A stretch of DNA of 64,000 bases, taken from the NCBI RefSeq assembly GCF_007096355.1, contig NZ_VKDF01000001.1:128226-192225 (forward strand), read 5' to 3'. The position numbers and the translations under genes were made by a program. The first letter of the stretch is position 1. The number at the start of each line of letters is the position of its first letter. The stretch is from Paracoccus sp. M683. GTDB taxonomy: Bacteria > Pseudomonadota > Alphaproteobacteria > Rhodobacterales > Rhodobacteraceae. Below are positions 53,465-61,084 of the stretch, in pieces. The notes under the pieces are model-generated. The model ran no database searches. It was not told the DNA's origin and was given only the letters and a program-made list of their open reading frames with translations.

Positions 53465-54652
53465 ATGCCACAGCCGGATTTCGACGAGATCATCGACCGC
53501 GTGGGAACGCGCTGCTCGAAATGGGACGATATGCAGACCTATTACGGCGTCTCGCCCGATGAAGGTATCTCGATGTGGGTTGCCGACATGGATTTCCGCC
53601 CCCCCACCGTCGTCCAGCAGGCGGTCGAGGCGACGGCCGCCCATGGCATCTATGGCTATCCCGGCAGGAACCAGCCCTATCTGGATGCGATTCGCTGGTG
53701 GATGGCCGAACGCCACGGCTGGCAGGTTCAGCCCGACTGGGTGCTGACGGCTGCGGGGCTGGTCAACGGCACCGCGCTGGCGGTCGACGCCTTTACCCGG
53801 CCGGGCGATCGGGTGATCCTGATGACGCCGGTGTATCACGCCTTTGCCCGCGTCATCCGCGCCAATGGCCGCGAGGTGGCCGAATTTCCGCTGCGCCAGG
53901 ATGATGCCGGGCTGTACCAGATGGATTGGGACAGCTGGGCCGGCCTGCTGACCGGGCAGGAACGAATGCTGATCCTGTGTTCGCCGCATAATCCCGGCGG
54001 CCGGGTCTGGTCGGGCGATGAATTGCGGCAGGTCGCGGATTTCTGCCGGAAACACGACCTGATCCTGATCTCGGACGAGATCCATGCCGATCTGGTCATG
54101 CCCGGCGCGCCCCGCCATACGGTGACGGCCCTTGCCGCACCCCAGATCGCCGACCGGCTGATCACCCTGACGGCAGCAACCAAGACCTTCAACATCGCTG
54201 GCGCCCATATCGGCAATGCGGTCATAGCCGATCCGGCGCTGCGGGCAACCTATCAGGGCCGGCAGGCAGCACTTGGCCTGTCGCCCGGCCTGTTCGGCAT
54301 GGATATGGTCGCCGCCGCCTATTCACCCCAGGGCGCGGCCTGGGTCGATGCGCTGGTCGGCTATCTCGACGGGAACCGGCAGTTGTTCGACGCGGGTGTG
54401 AATGCCATTCCCGGCCTGCGCTCGATGCCCTTGCAGGCGACCTATCTGGCCTGGGTCGATTTCGCCGATACCGGCATGAGCCGCGAGGAATTTACCGCCC
54501 GCGTGCAGGATCAGGCCGGCATCGCCGCCAATCACGGCACGACCTTCGGCGCCGGGGGCGAGCATTTCCTGCGCTTCAACCTGGCCACGCCGCGCATCCG
54601 CGTGGCCGAGGCGGTCCGCCGCCTGCAAACCGCCTTTGCCGACCTGCAATGA
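53465..54652 (+). CDS. PatB/MalY-type cystathionine beta-lyase aminotransferase
   Basis: PLP-dependent fold-type I enzyme of 395 residues. Family segments: GISMWVADMDFRPPTVVQQA, ATAAHGIYGYPGRNQPYLDA, ILCSPHNPGGRVWSGDEL, LISDEIHADLVMPGAPRH and the PLP Lys in TLTAATKTFNIAGAHIGNAV. These mark the C-S lyase branch (PatB, MalY) and not ordinary aminotransferases. AGGGGA lies 5 bases before ATG 53465. Its stop overlaps the L,D-transpeptidase start by 4 bases. Confidence 0.92.
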   Translation: MPQPDFDEIIDRVGTRCSKWDDMQTYYGVSPDEGISMWVADMDFRPPTVVQQAVEATAAHGIYGYPGRNQPYLDAIRWWMAERHGWQVQPDWVLTAAGLVNGTALAVDAFTRPGDRVILMTPVYHAFARVIRANGREVAEFPLRQDDAGLYQMDWDSWAGLLTGQERMLILCSPHNPGGRVWSGDELRQVADFCRKHDLILISDEIHADLVMPGAPRHTVTALAAPQIADRLITLTAATKTFNIAGAHIGNAVIADPALRATYQGRQAALGLSPGLFGMDMVAAAYSPQGAAWVDALVGYLDGNRQLFDAGVNAIPGLRSMPLQATYLAWVDFADTGMSREEFTARVQDQAGIAANHGTTFGAGGEHFLRFNLATPRIRVAEAVRRLQTAFADLQ

Positions 54653-55272
54653 CCAAGGCACCCAAGCCCCGGAAAAGGCGGTCTGGCCGCCTGTTCCGGC
54701 TGCTGGTCATCGCCCTTCTGCTGGGCGGGCTGTGGCTGGCGCTGACACCCCAAACGGATCTGCGCCTGCCCGGCACCCGACCTGACGCACCCCAGGTCAC
54801 TTTGCCGCAGCGCCCGCCAACCCGTCCGGCCCTTCCGCAAGCCCGACTGACAGGCCCGGTCGACCGCATTCTGATCGAGAAGTCACAGCGCCGGATGACG
54901 GTCTATCGCCAGGGTGACGTGCTGAAAACCTATCGCATCGGGCTGGGCTTCGCGCCGGCTGGCGACAAGCATCAGCAGGGCGATGGCCGCACCCCCGAGG
55001 GCGTTTTTCGCATCGACCGCCGCAATGACCGCAGCGCCTATCACCTGTCGCTTGGCATCGACTATCCCCGCGCGCAGGACCGGGCGCGGGCACAGGCGGC
55101 CGGCGTCAATCCCGGCGGTGACATCTTCATCCACGGCCAGCCCAATCAGCGCCCTGAAGGCGAGGTTCTGGCCGGCGACTGGACCGCCGGCTGCATCGCC
55201 ATCAGCGATGCGGAAATCGCCGAGCTGTTTGCGGCGACCGCCCTTGGCACCACGGTTGAAATCCGGCCCTGA
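54649..55272 (+). CDS. L,D-transpeptidase (YkuD family), membrane-anchored
   Basis: Cell-wall enzyme of 207 residues. A basic N-terminus and LLVIALLLGGLWLALTPQT form a membrane anchor, followed by a Pro-rich linker. The YkuD domain starts VDRILIEKSQRRMTVYRQGD and has GGDIFIHGQPNQ and GDWTAGCIAISDAEIAELF, supplying catalytic His and Cys. Its ATG overlaps the upstream lyase stop, implying co-translation although the functions differ. Confidence 0.92.
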   Translation: MTKAPKPRKRRSGRLFRLLVIALLLGGLWLALTPQTDLRLPGTRPDAPQVTLPQRPPTRPALPQARLTGPVDRILIEKSQRRMTVYRQGDVLKTYRIGLGFAPAGDKHQQGDGRTPEGVFRIDRRNDRSAYHLSLGIDYPRAQDRARAQAAGVNPGGDIFIHGQPNQRPEGEVLAGDWTAGCIAISDAEIAELFAATALGTTVEIRP

Positions 55273-55344
55273 CGGCGCGCTGTCTGATCTGGTCGCATAA
55301 TCGCAACCATCAGGATCAAGCGCGCACTGCCGCCGCACCCAACG

Positions 55345-55373
55345 TTGCAATCGCCCCCCCGGCGGCTCATATA
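55345..55373 (+). promoter_or_regulatory. Candidate accA promoter
   Basis: TTGCAA, a 17-base spacer and CATATA about 31 bases before the accA ATG, in the 132-base gap after the L,D-transpeptidase. The -35 equals that of the rimP promoter. Confidence 0.5.
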
Positions 55374-55404
55374 GTCGCCAATCAATGCGCGCGGAGTCTG
55401 CTAT

Positions 55405-56367
55405 ATGACCTATCTCGATTTCGAAAAGCCGCTGGCCGACATGGAAGGCAAGGCCGAAGAGCTGCGCGCCATGGGCCGCAAGGGCGACGATTCCGTCGAT
55501 GTCGAGAAAGAGGCCGCCGCGCTGGACAAGAAGGCCGCCGCGCTGCTGAAGGATCTTTACAAGGACCTGACGCCCTGGCGCAAAACGCAGGTCGCGCGCC
55601 ATGCTGACCGGCCCCATTGCAGCGATTACATCAAGGCCCTGTTCACCGAATATACGCCGCTTGCGGGCGATCGCGCCTTTGGCGACGACCATGCGGTGAT
55701 GGGCGGGCTGGCGCGTTTCAACGATGCGCCCTGCGTGGTGATCGGCCATGAAAAGGGCGCCGACACCAAGTCGCGGATCCACCACAATTTCGGCATGGCC
55801 CGCCCCGAGGGCTATCGCAAGGCAATCCGCCTGATGGATATGGCCAGCCGCTTTGGCCTGCCGGTGATCACACTGGTCGACACGCCCGGCGCCTATCCCG
55901 GCAAGGGCGCCGAGGAACGCGGGCAGTCCGAGGCCATCGCCCGCTGCACCCAGAAATGCCTGGAAATCGGCGTGCCGCTGGTGTCGGTCATCATTGGCGA
56001 GGGCGGCAGCGGCGGGGCGGTGGCCTTTGCCACGGCGAACCGCATCGCCATGCTGGAACATTCGATCTATTCGGTGATCTCGCCCGAGGGCTGCGCCTCG
56101 ATCCTGTGGAAGGATGCCGACCGCATGCGCGAGGCCGCCGGTGCCCTGCGCCTGACCGCCCAGGATCTGAAGCAACTGGGCGTGATCGACCGCATCATTA
56201 CCGAGCCGATGGGCGGCGCGCAGCGCCATCCGGCCGAGACGGTGCAGGCTGTTGGCAAGGAAATCGCCGCCATGCTGAAAGATCTGGCGGGGCAGAAACC
56301 GGCCGCGCTGATCAAGGACCGGCGGCAGAAATTCCTGTCCATGGGGACCAAGGGAATCACAGCATGA
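55405..56367 (+). CDS. accA: Acetyl-CoA carboxylase carboxyltransferase subunit alpha
   Basis: Part of the enzyme making malonyl-CoA for fatty acid synthesis. The 320-residue protein starts [20 protein letters not shown] and has the crotonase-type core [40 protein letters not shown] and [20 protein letters not shown]. Length and motifs are normal. GGAG lies 8 bases before the ATG. Its stop overlaps the start of the Gdx-type exporter gene. Confidence 0.98.
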   Translation: MTYLDFEKPLADMEGKAEELRAMGRKGDDSVDVEKEAAALDKKAAALLKDLYKDLTPWRKTQVARHADRPHCSDYIKALFTEYTPLAGDRAFGDDHAVMGGLARFNDAPCVVIGHEKGADTKSRIHHNFGMARPEGYRKAIRLMDMASRFGLPVITLVDTPGAYPGKGAEERGQSEAIARCTQKCLEIGVPLVSVIIGEGGSGGAVAFATANRIAMLEHSIYSVISPEGCASILWKDADRMREAAGALRLTAQDLKQLGVIDRIITEPMGGAQRHPAETVQAVGKEIAAMLKDLAGQKPAALIKDRRQKFLSMGTKGITA

Positions 56368-56684
56368 TGACGAATCCGTGGATGGTCCTGGTTATTGCCG
56401 GGCTGCTGGAAATTGTCTGGGCGCTGGCGCTGAAGGCTTCGGACGGGTTTACGCGGTTGATGCCCTCGGTCGTGACCGTGATTGCCGCCGCTGCCAGCTT
56501 CTGGCTGCTGGCCGCCGCCATGCGCCACCTGCCGGCCGGCACCGCCTATGCCGTCTGGACGGGTATTGGCGCCCTTGGCGTCGCGATTCTGGGCATCCTG
56601 TGGCTGGGTGAATCGGTCGCCCCGCTGAAGATCGCCGGTATCGCCCTGATCGTGGCCGGCATCGCGGCGCTGAAACTGGCCTGA
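56364..56684 (+). CDS. SMR-family exporter, guanidinium (Gdx/SugE) type
   Basis: Four-helix small multidrug-resistance protein of 106 residues. The helix 1 segment [20 protein letters not shown] carries the essential Glu and Trp, and [32 protein letters not shown] and [20 protein letters not shown] match the Gdx/SugE branch rather than EmrE-type drug pumps. It would export guanidinium in exchange for protons. ATG 56364 (or 56367) overlaps the accA stop. No guanidine riboswitch can precede it, as it begins inside accA. A strong terminator follows. Confidence 0.88.
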   Translation: MMTNPWMVLVIAGLLEIVWALALKASDGFTRLMPSVVTVIAAAASFWLLAAAMRHLPAGTAYAVWTGIGALGVAILGILWLGESVAPLKIAGIALIVAGIAALKLA

Positions 56685-56727
56685 CATCGGCCGCATCATC
56701 ATCGTGGCCCATCTGCCACAGCCATAA

Positions 56728-56755
56728 CCGATCACGCCCGCGTGATCGGTTTTTT
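56728..56755 (+). terminator. Terminator after accA and the Gdx-type gene
   Basis: Perfect 9-base-pair stem CCGATCACG / CGTGATCGG with a CCCG loop, followed by TTTTTTC. Textbook intrinsic terminator 43 bases after the exporter stop. Confidence 0.93.
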
Positions 56756-56825
56756 CTTGCCCTGTTCACCTGGCCAAGCCACCCTGTCAGCGTTTCCAAC
56801 GGCCTGACAAGAGAGGAGGGCGACC

Positions 56826-56909
56826 ATGCATCATTATTCAGCTGACACCGCCCTGACCGATTTCGGCCTATGGTCCACCGGCATCCTGGTTCTACTGAAC
56901 CGACGCTGA
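56826..56909 (+). CDS. Candidate 27-residue peptide gene with strong ribosome-binding site
   Basis: ATG at 56826 preceded by AGGAGG at an ideal 6-base spacing. The product begins MHHYSADTALTDFGLWSTGI, ends LVLLNRR, and stops at TGA 56907-56909. It has a short hydrophobic patch near the C-terminus. It lies after a terminator and 126 bases before a small DUF1127-like gene, so it could be an independent mini-protein or leader peptide. No family recognised; the support is the Shine-Dalgarno and position. Confidence 0.45.
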   Translation: MHHYSADTALTDFGLWSTGILVLLNRR

Positions 56910-57035
56910 TCGGCCTTCGGGTCAAATTCCCAAAATCGCGGGTTCTGTTGCGGACATGATGGCGTCCGCATGCCGGCTATTTCCCCAGCTTTCCAGAAAT
57001 TGCCCGCCCTTCCGGCGGATCCATAGGTGACGAAA

Positions 57036-57269
57036 ATGATTGCCAGACTTCCCTTGCGGGGCAGAACGCCCCACCCGACCTTGAACAAGCTGATCGAGCG
57101 GCACGGCACGGCCACCGTCCTGTTTGCGCTGATCGCAACGATCATCCGCAGGCGGCCAAGGCGTGCAAATGGCGTTCCCGTTACGATGCTCAGCCCGCAT
57201 CTGCGCCGCGATATCGGCCTGCCGCCCCATTGTGAGGAAAGGCCGCGGCACTGGGATATCCGGCACTAA
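57036..57269 (+). CDS. Small basic protein with DUF1127-like C-terminal motif
   Basis: Protein of 77 residues: MIARLPLRGRTPHP, a helix LNKLIERHGTATVLFALIAT, a basic stretch IIRRRPRRANGV and then LSPHLRRDIGLPP, which resembles the LSxxxLRDIGL motif of DUF1127 proteins. Such proteins in Rhizobiales and Rhodobacterales influence RNA turnover or metabolism. AGGTGA lies upstream of ATG 57036; a GTG at 57027 is the other choice. It converges with the PPOX gene. Confidence 0.72.
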   Translation: MIARLPLRGRTPHPTLNKLIERHGTATVLFALIATIIRRRPRRANGVPVTMLSPHLRRDIGLPPHCEERPRHWDIRH

Positions 57270-57315
57270 CGCCGGTCAGCCCCGGCACGGCGAGGGCGCA
57301 GCTGTCGTCCTGACC

Positions 57316-57918
57316 CTACCACATGGTCAGGGCGGCGCGTGCCGGCCATTCGGCGTCATAGGTGGCGCCGCCCACCTCGCCCTTGGTCATGCCGGACAGG
57401 ATCTGTCCCGGCGTGGCCAGGCCCGCGCTGTCATCCGCGCCGGACCACAGCCCCGCACGCATGACCGCGCGAGCACATTGGAAATAGATTTCACCAATCT
57501 GCACCACGATCACGGTGCGCGGCTGTTTCCCCTGTTTTTCAAAGGCCTGCCGCAGATCGGCATCATCGGTGATCCGCGCCTGCCCGTTGACCCGGATCAC
57601 CGTGTCAGAGCCTCGGATCAGGAACATCAGGCTGACACGCGGATCGCGCGCGATATTCGCCAGCGAATCAATCCGGTCATTTCCGCGCCAGTCGGGCAGC
57701 GCCAGATGTCTGTCATCCATGATCCGCACCACCGGGCCGTCATCGCCGCGCGGGCTGGCATCCAGCCCCTCGGGGCCGACGGTGGCCAATGCACAGAACC
57801 GCGATTGGCGCAGGAACGCGGCATAATCATCGGTCAGCCGGTCTGCGACCTTGCGCAAAGACGCGGGCTTTGGCTGCCCATAGATCTCGGCCAGATCGGC
57901 CTCGGCCAGCCATTTCAT
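57316..57918 (-). CDS. Pyridoxamine 5'-phosphate oxidase-family flavin protein
   Basis: Split-barrel flavin-binding protein of 200 residues of the MSMEG_1061-like PPOX group: YAAFLRQSRFCALATVGPEG, DGPVVRIMDDRHLALPDWRG, NIARDPRVSLMFLIRGSDTV and GEIYFQCARAVMRAGLWSGA. These proteins bind FMN or F420 and reduce unknown substrates. Its ATG overlaps the plsC stop by 4 bases, so it is the last gene of the ftsE-ftsX-plsC chain. Confidence 0.88.
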   Translation of the reverse strand: MKWLAEADLAEIYGQPKPASLRKVADRLTDDYAAFLRQSRFCALATVGPEGLDASPRGDDGPVVRIMDDRHLALPDWRGNDRIDSLANIARDPRVSLMFLIRGSDTVIRVNGQARITDDADLRQAFEKQGKQPRTVIVVQIGEIYFQCARAVMRAGLWSGADDSAGLATPGQILSGMTKGEVGGATYDAEWPARAALTMW

Positions 57919-58682
57919 CCCCGGAACCCCGCTTCTGCCATCAGCCTGTCCGAATTGCTTTCGATCACGTCTTCCAGATGGGCCACGACCTTTTCGTTCG
58001 GCATATCGGCTGGCACCGGCGGCAGGAACTCGATCACCGCGCGGCCGGGGCGGATACCCCAGCCCTTGCGCGGCCAGAACAGGCCGGTATTCACCGCCAC
58101 CGGTATGACCGGCAGCCCGGTCGCCGCGCGGATCGTCGCCACGCCATGTTTGTATGGTTTGCGCTGGCCTGGCAGGGTGCGGGTGCCCTCGGGATAGATG
58201 ATCAGCTGGCCAAGCGAGCCGTCCTGCATGCGCTGGTTGATCCGGGCGGAAATCGCCTTCATCGCATCCTTCCCGCGCGCGCGGTCGATGGGAATGCAGC
58301 CGACCTTATAGGCATACCAGCCCATGATAGGCACGCGCATCACCTCGCGTTTCATGATGAAAGCGCGATCGGGCAGCACATGGGACAGTGACAGGATATC
58401 CCAGAAACACTGGTGCTTGGACGCGACGATACAATCGCCCGTTGGCGGTGTGCCGCGCACCTCGGTTACCAGCCCCAGATGGATGCGCGCGGCCCAGATC
58501 AGGTGACGCAGCCAGGTCGTCGCGACATGTTTGGCGCCCTCGGTCCCGCGCCGCAGCACGACGAAGATGCCCCAGATGCCATAGATCACCGTGGCCAGCC
58601 CGATATGCAGATAGAACAGCACATTCTGGACATATTGCCACGGCGTCAGCCTGCCGGGGGTCGGGCTGAAATCGCGGCTCAT
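57915..58682 (-). CDS. plsC: 1-acyl-sn-glycerol-3-phosphate acyltransferase
   Basis: Makes phosphatidate. The 255-residue protein has an N-terminal membrane segment (LHIGLATVIYGIWGIFVVLR), the HxxxxD catalytic motif in IVASKHQCFWDILSLSHVLP, AFIMKREVMRVPIMGWYAYK, IIYPEGTRTLPGQRKPYK and LPVIPVAVNTGLFWPRKGWG. The start MSRDFSPTPGRL at 58682 overlaps the ftsX stop by 4 bases. Confidence 0.94.
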   Translation of the reverse strand: MSRDFSPTPGRLTPWQYVQNVLFYLHIGLATVIYGIWGIFVVLRRGTEGAKHVATTWLRHLIWAARIHLGLVTEVRGTPPTGDCIVASKHQCFWDILSLSHVLPDRAFIMKREVMRVPIMGWYAYKVGCIPIDRARGKDAMKAISARINQRMQDGSLGQLIIYPEGTRTLPGQRKPYKHGVATIRAATGLPVIPVAVNTGLFWPRKGWGIRPGRAVIEFLPPVPADMPNEKVVAHLEDVIESNSDRLMAEAGFRG

Positions 58683-59623
58683 CGCACCTGCCCCAACATG
58701 CTGAGCGCGGCCCAACGGGTTGCCAGAAAGCCCACGCCAGCCGCGACCAGCGGGATCAGCAGAGCCCAAAGCCAGCTCCATCCCTGAAAGCCGAGGCCGG
58801 TCAGGAACTGGCTGCTGTCATCCAGATCAGGCAGCGCGATCACGGCCAGCAGGCCCAGAAGCGTGCCAACACCCGCGCCCAGTGCTGCCCGACGTGTAAA
58901 GCGGCGGACAAAGGCCGTGGCGATGGTGATGTCGCGCGCGCCGATCAGGCGCAGCACGCGGATGACCTGCCCGTTCGCCGCCAGCGCCGCCTTGGCCGCC
59001 AGGGTGATCATCGCCGCCGAGGCCGCGGCGATCAGCATCAGCGACAGGATACCCAGCACCTGCAAGCGGTTGGCGGCCGTGACCAGCGGCCGTCGCCATT
59101 CGGTATGGTCGTCCAGCACCGCACCGGGAACCTCGCCCTCAAGGCGCAAGCGCAGGCCCTCGGCGTCGAAATCGCGGGCATCGGCGATCGGCAACTCGAT
59201 CAGGCGCGGCACCGGCAGCGCGTCGACCGGCACATCGGGGCCGAACCAGGGGGTCAGCAGATCGGCCATCTGGTCCTGGGTCAGCAGATGCGGCTCGCCC
59301 ACGCCGGGCGTGCCACGCAGGATCTGCATCACCGCCTCGGTCTGCGGCTCGACCTGCCCGGCGGGGGCCGAAACCCGCACCGTCACGGTCTGGGCCAGCG
59401 ATTCCGACCAGCGATCGGCCAGCCGCCCCGTGGCCAGCGACAAGGCCAGCGCAAAGACCGCCAGAAATGCCATCGCCCCGGCGGCGAAAAGTGTCAGATG
59501 CGCGGTAAAGCCCGTCGGCGGCACGATACGGTCGCCCGACGCGCCCTCGCCCGTCAGCGCGGTCAGCAGGGTCCGCAGATCCAGCCCCTTGACCACACGC
59601 CTGTTCAGTTTTGGCAGTCTCAC
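58679..59623 (-). CDS. ftsX: Cell-division ABC transporter permease-like protein FtsX
   Basis: Four-helix membrane partner of FtsE, 314 residues. Spans: LTLFAAGAMAFLAVFALALS, then an extracytoplasmic domain, LGILSLMLIAAASAAMITLA, ALGAGVGTLLGLLAVIALPD and WLWALLIPLVAAGVGFLATR. The loop after span 2 (AANGQVIRVLRLIGARD) is the FtsX coupling motif. FtsEX controls peptidoglycan hydrolases at the septum. Overlaps ftsE by 4 bases at its start and plsC at its end. Confidence 0.92.
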   Translation of the reverse strand: MRLPKLNRRVVKGLDLRTLLTALTGEGASGDRIVPPTGFTAHLTLFAAGAMAFLAVFALALSLATGRLADRWSESLAQTVTVRVSAPAGQVEPQTEAVMQILRGTPGVGEPHLLTQDQMADLLTPWFGPDVPVDALPVPRLIELPIADARDFDAEGLRLRLEGEVPGAVLDDHTEWRRPLVTAANRLQVLGILSLMLIAAASAAMITLAAKAALAANGQVIRVLRLIGARDITIATAFVRRFTRRAALGAGVGTLLGLLAVIALPDLDDSSQFLTGLGFQGWSWLWALLIPLVAAGVGFLATRWAALSMLGQVR

Positions 59624-60294
59624 AGATCAGCCCCCGCCAGATGCAATTCCCCGCCCGCGATCCGCAGCACTCGCGCCGCGACCTGCGCCTTGGTGGCGCG
59701 GATCAGATTCAGGTCATGGGTCGCCACCATCACCGTCTTGCCCGATTTGTTCAGCTCGATCAGCAGCTGCATCAGCCGCATCGACATGTCCCAGTCCAGG
59801 TTGCCGGTCGGTTCATCCGCCAGCACCAGATCGGGTGACAGGATCACCGCGCGGGCCAGTGCCACGCGCTGCCGTTCACCGCCGGACAGCGAATCCGGCA
59901 TGGCGCGCGCCTGTTGCGCCAGCCCGACCCAGCCCAGCAGGTCGCGCATGGCGGCCATGTCGACCGCCTGTCCTGCGATGGTCAGCGGCAGCGCGACGTT
60001 TTCCGCCACGGGCAGGTGATCCAGAAATTGCGGATCCTGATGCACGACGCCGACCTTGCGGCGCAATGCGGCGATTCCGTCGCGCGTCAGCCCGCGCATA
60101 TCCTGCCCAAGGGCCGACATCCGCCCGGCCGTGGGCAGCAGATCGGCATAGCACAGCCGCATGAAGGTGGTCTTGCCCGCACCGGATGGCCCGGTCAGGA
60201 AATGAAACGATCCCGGCTGCAAGCTAAGCGTCATGCCCGACAAAAGCGGCGCACCGCCGTGATAGCCAAAGCCGGCATCCTGCATTTCGATCAA
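59620..60294 (-). CDS. ftsE: Cell-division ATP-binding protein FtsE
   Basis: ABC ATPase of 224 residues: Walker A LTGPSGAGKTTFMRLCYADL, Q-loop VGVVHQDPQFLDHLPVAENV, signature DSLSGGERQRVALARAVILS and Walker B DLVLADEPTGNLDWDMSMRL. The D-loop LVLADEPTGNLD and short length are typical of FtsE and LolD; the following ftsX decides. It is divergent from the zinc-ribbon gene with about 84 bases between. Confidence 0.95.
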   Translation of the reverse strand: MIEMQDAGFGYHGGAPLLSGMTLSLQPGSFHFLTGPSGAGKTTFMRLCYADLLPTAGRMSALGQDMRGLTRDGIAALRRKVGVVHQDPQFLDHLPVAENVALPLTIAGQAVDMAAMRDLLGWVGLAQQARAMPDSLSGGERQRVALARAVILSPDLVLADEPTGNLDWDMSMRLMQLLIELNKSGKTVMVATHDLNLIRATKAQVAARVLRIAGGELHLAGADL

Positions 60295-60378
60295 GAGGCA
60301 CCCCCTTCTGCACCCGGCGGCTTGGAAGCCGGGCCTGGGCTTGATAGAACAGCAAGACGCCGAATGCGAGGGGTTGGG

Positions 60379-61077
60379 ATGAGCGAAATAAGGCTGACTT
60401 GCCCGAAATGCGGAACGGAATACCGGCTACCCGAAGATGCGATCCCGGTTGCCGGCCGCAACGTCGAATGCTCGACCTGCGGCCAGGTCTGGCACCAGCC
60501 GGGAATTGCTGCCGGGACAACGCGCGGTGACAGCAATCAGCGGCCGGACGACAGCGAACCGACACCGATGCCCCGACTGAATCGCCAGCTTTCGGATTCG
60601 GTCCTGTCCGTGCTGCGGGAAGAGGCTGCACTTGCACGCCGCCAACGCGCCGCCGATACAGAAACCGACACAACCGTCCCGGATGCCGTGGTGACGCGGG
60701 AAACGGGAACGGCCGCAGTTGCCACGCTGGCCCTTGATGCCACCGCAGCAGGCCCTGCCCCCTCGCGCCACATCAATGCCAGCCCGCAACGCCCCGCCCC
60801 CGACGCCCCGCAGCACGAGGCGATGGAGGCCACCGTCAACCGCACCACCCCGCATGGCGCGACCGATGGACGCAGCACGCGCGATGCGGCACGGGCCTAT
60901 ATGCGCGGCCTGTGCTGGTCGGCGGGGATCGCCGCGGCGCTTCTGCTGCTTTATGTCGCCGCCCCGCGCATGGCCGATCAGGGCGCGGCCGGAATGCAGC
61001 TGATGGAATGGCGGATTTCCCTGGATGACGGGCGCGTCTGGCTGCAAGATCGCCTGCTTGGCGGGCCGACCGAATAG
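60379..61077 (+). CDS. Zinc-ribbon membrane protein (MJ0042-type)
   Basis: Protein of 232 residues with an N-terminal zinc ribbon: C8-x2-C11 in IRLTCPKCGTEYRLPEDAIP and C31-x2-C34 in NVECSTCGQVWHQPG. A long low-complexity, probably unstructured middle follows, then one membrane span at about 178-196 (LCWSAGIAAALLLLYVAAP) and a short C-terminal tail. Alphaproteobacteria often encode this type beside ftsE. GAGGGG precedes the ATG at 60379. Function unknown; it converges on the TIGR02302 gene. Confidence 0.85.
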   Translation: MSEIRLTCPKCGTEYRLPEDAIPVAGRNVECSTCGQVWHQPGIAAGTTRGDSNQRPDDSEPTPMPRLNRQLSDSVLSVLREEAALARRQRAADTETDTTVPDAVVTRETGTAAVATLALDATAAGPAPSRHINASPQRPAPDAPQHEAMEATVNRTTPHGATDGRSTRDAARAYMRGLCWSAGIAAALLLLYVAAPRMADQGAAGMQLMEWRISLDDGRVWLQDRLLGGPTE

Positions 61078-61084
61078 CGCCGGG

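Noticed and set aside
56300..56364. Guanidine riboswitch for the Gdx-type exporter
   Set aside because: The exporter start overlaps the accA stop, so there is no leader in which a riboswitch could lie.
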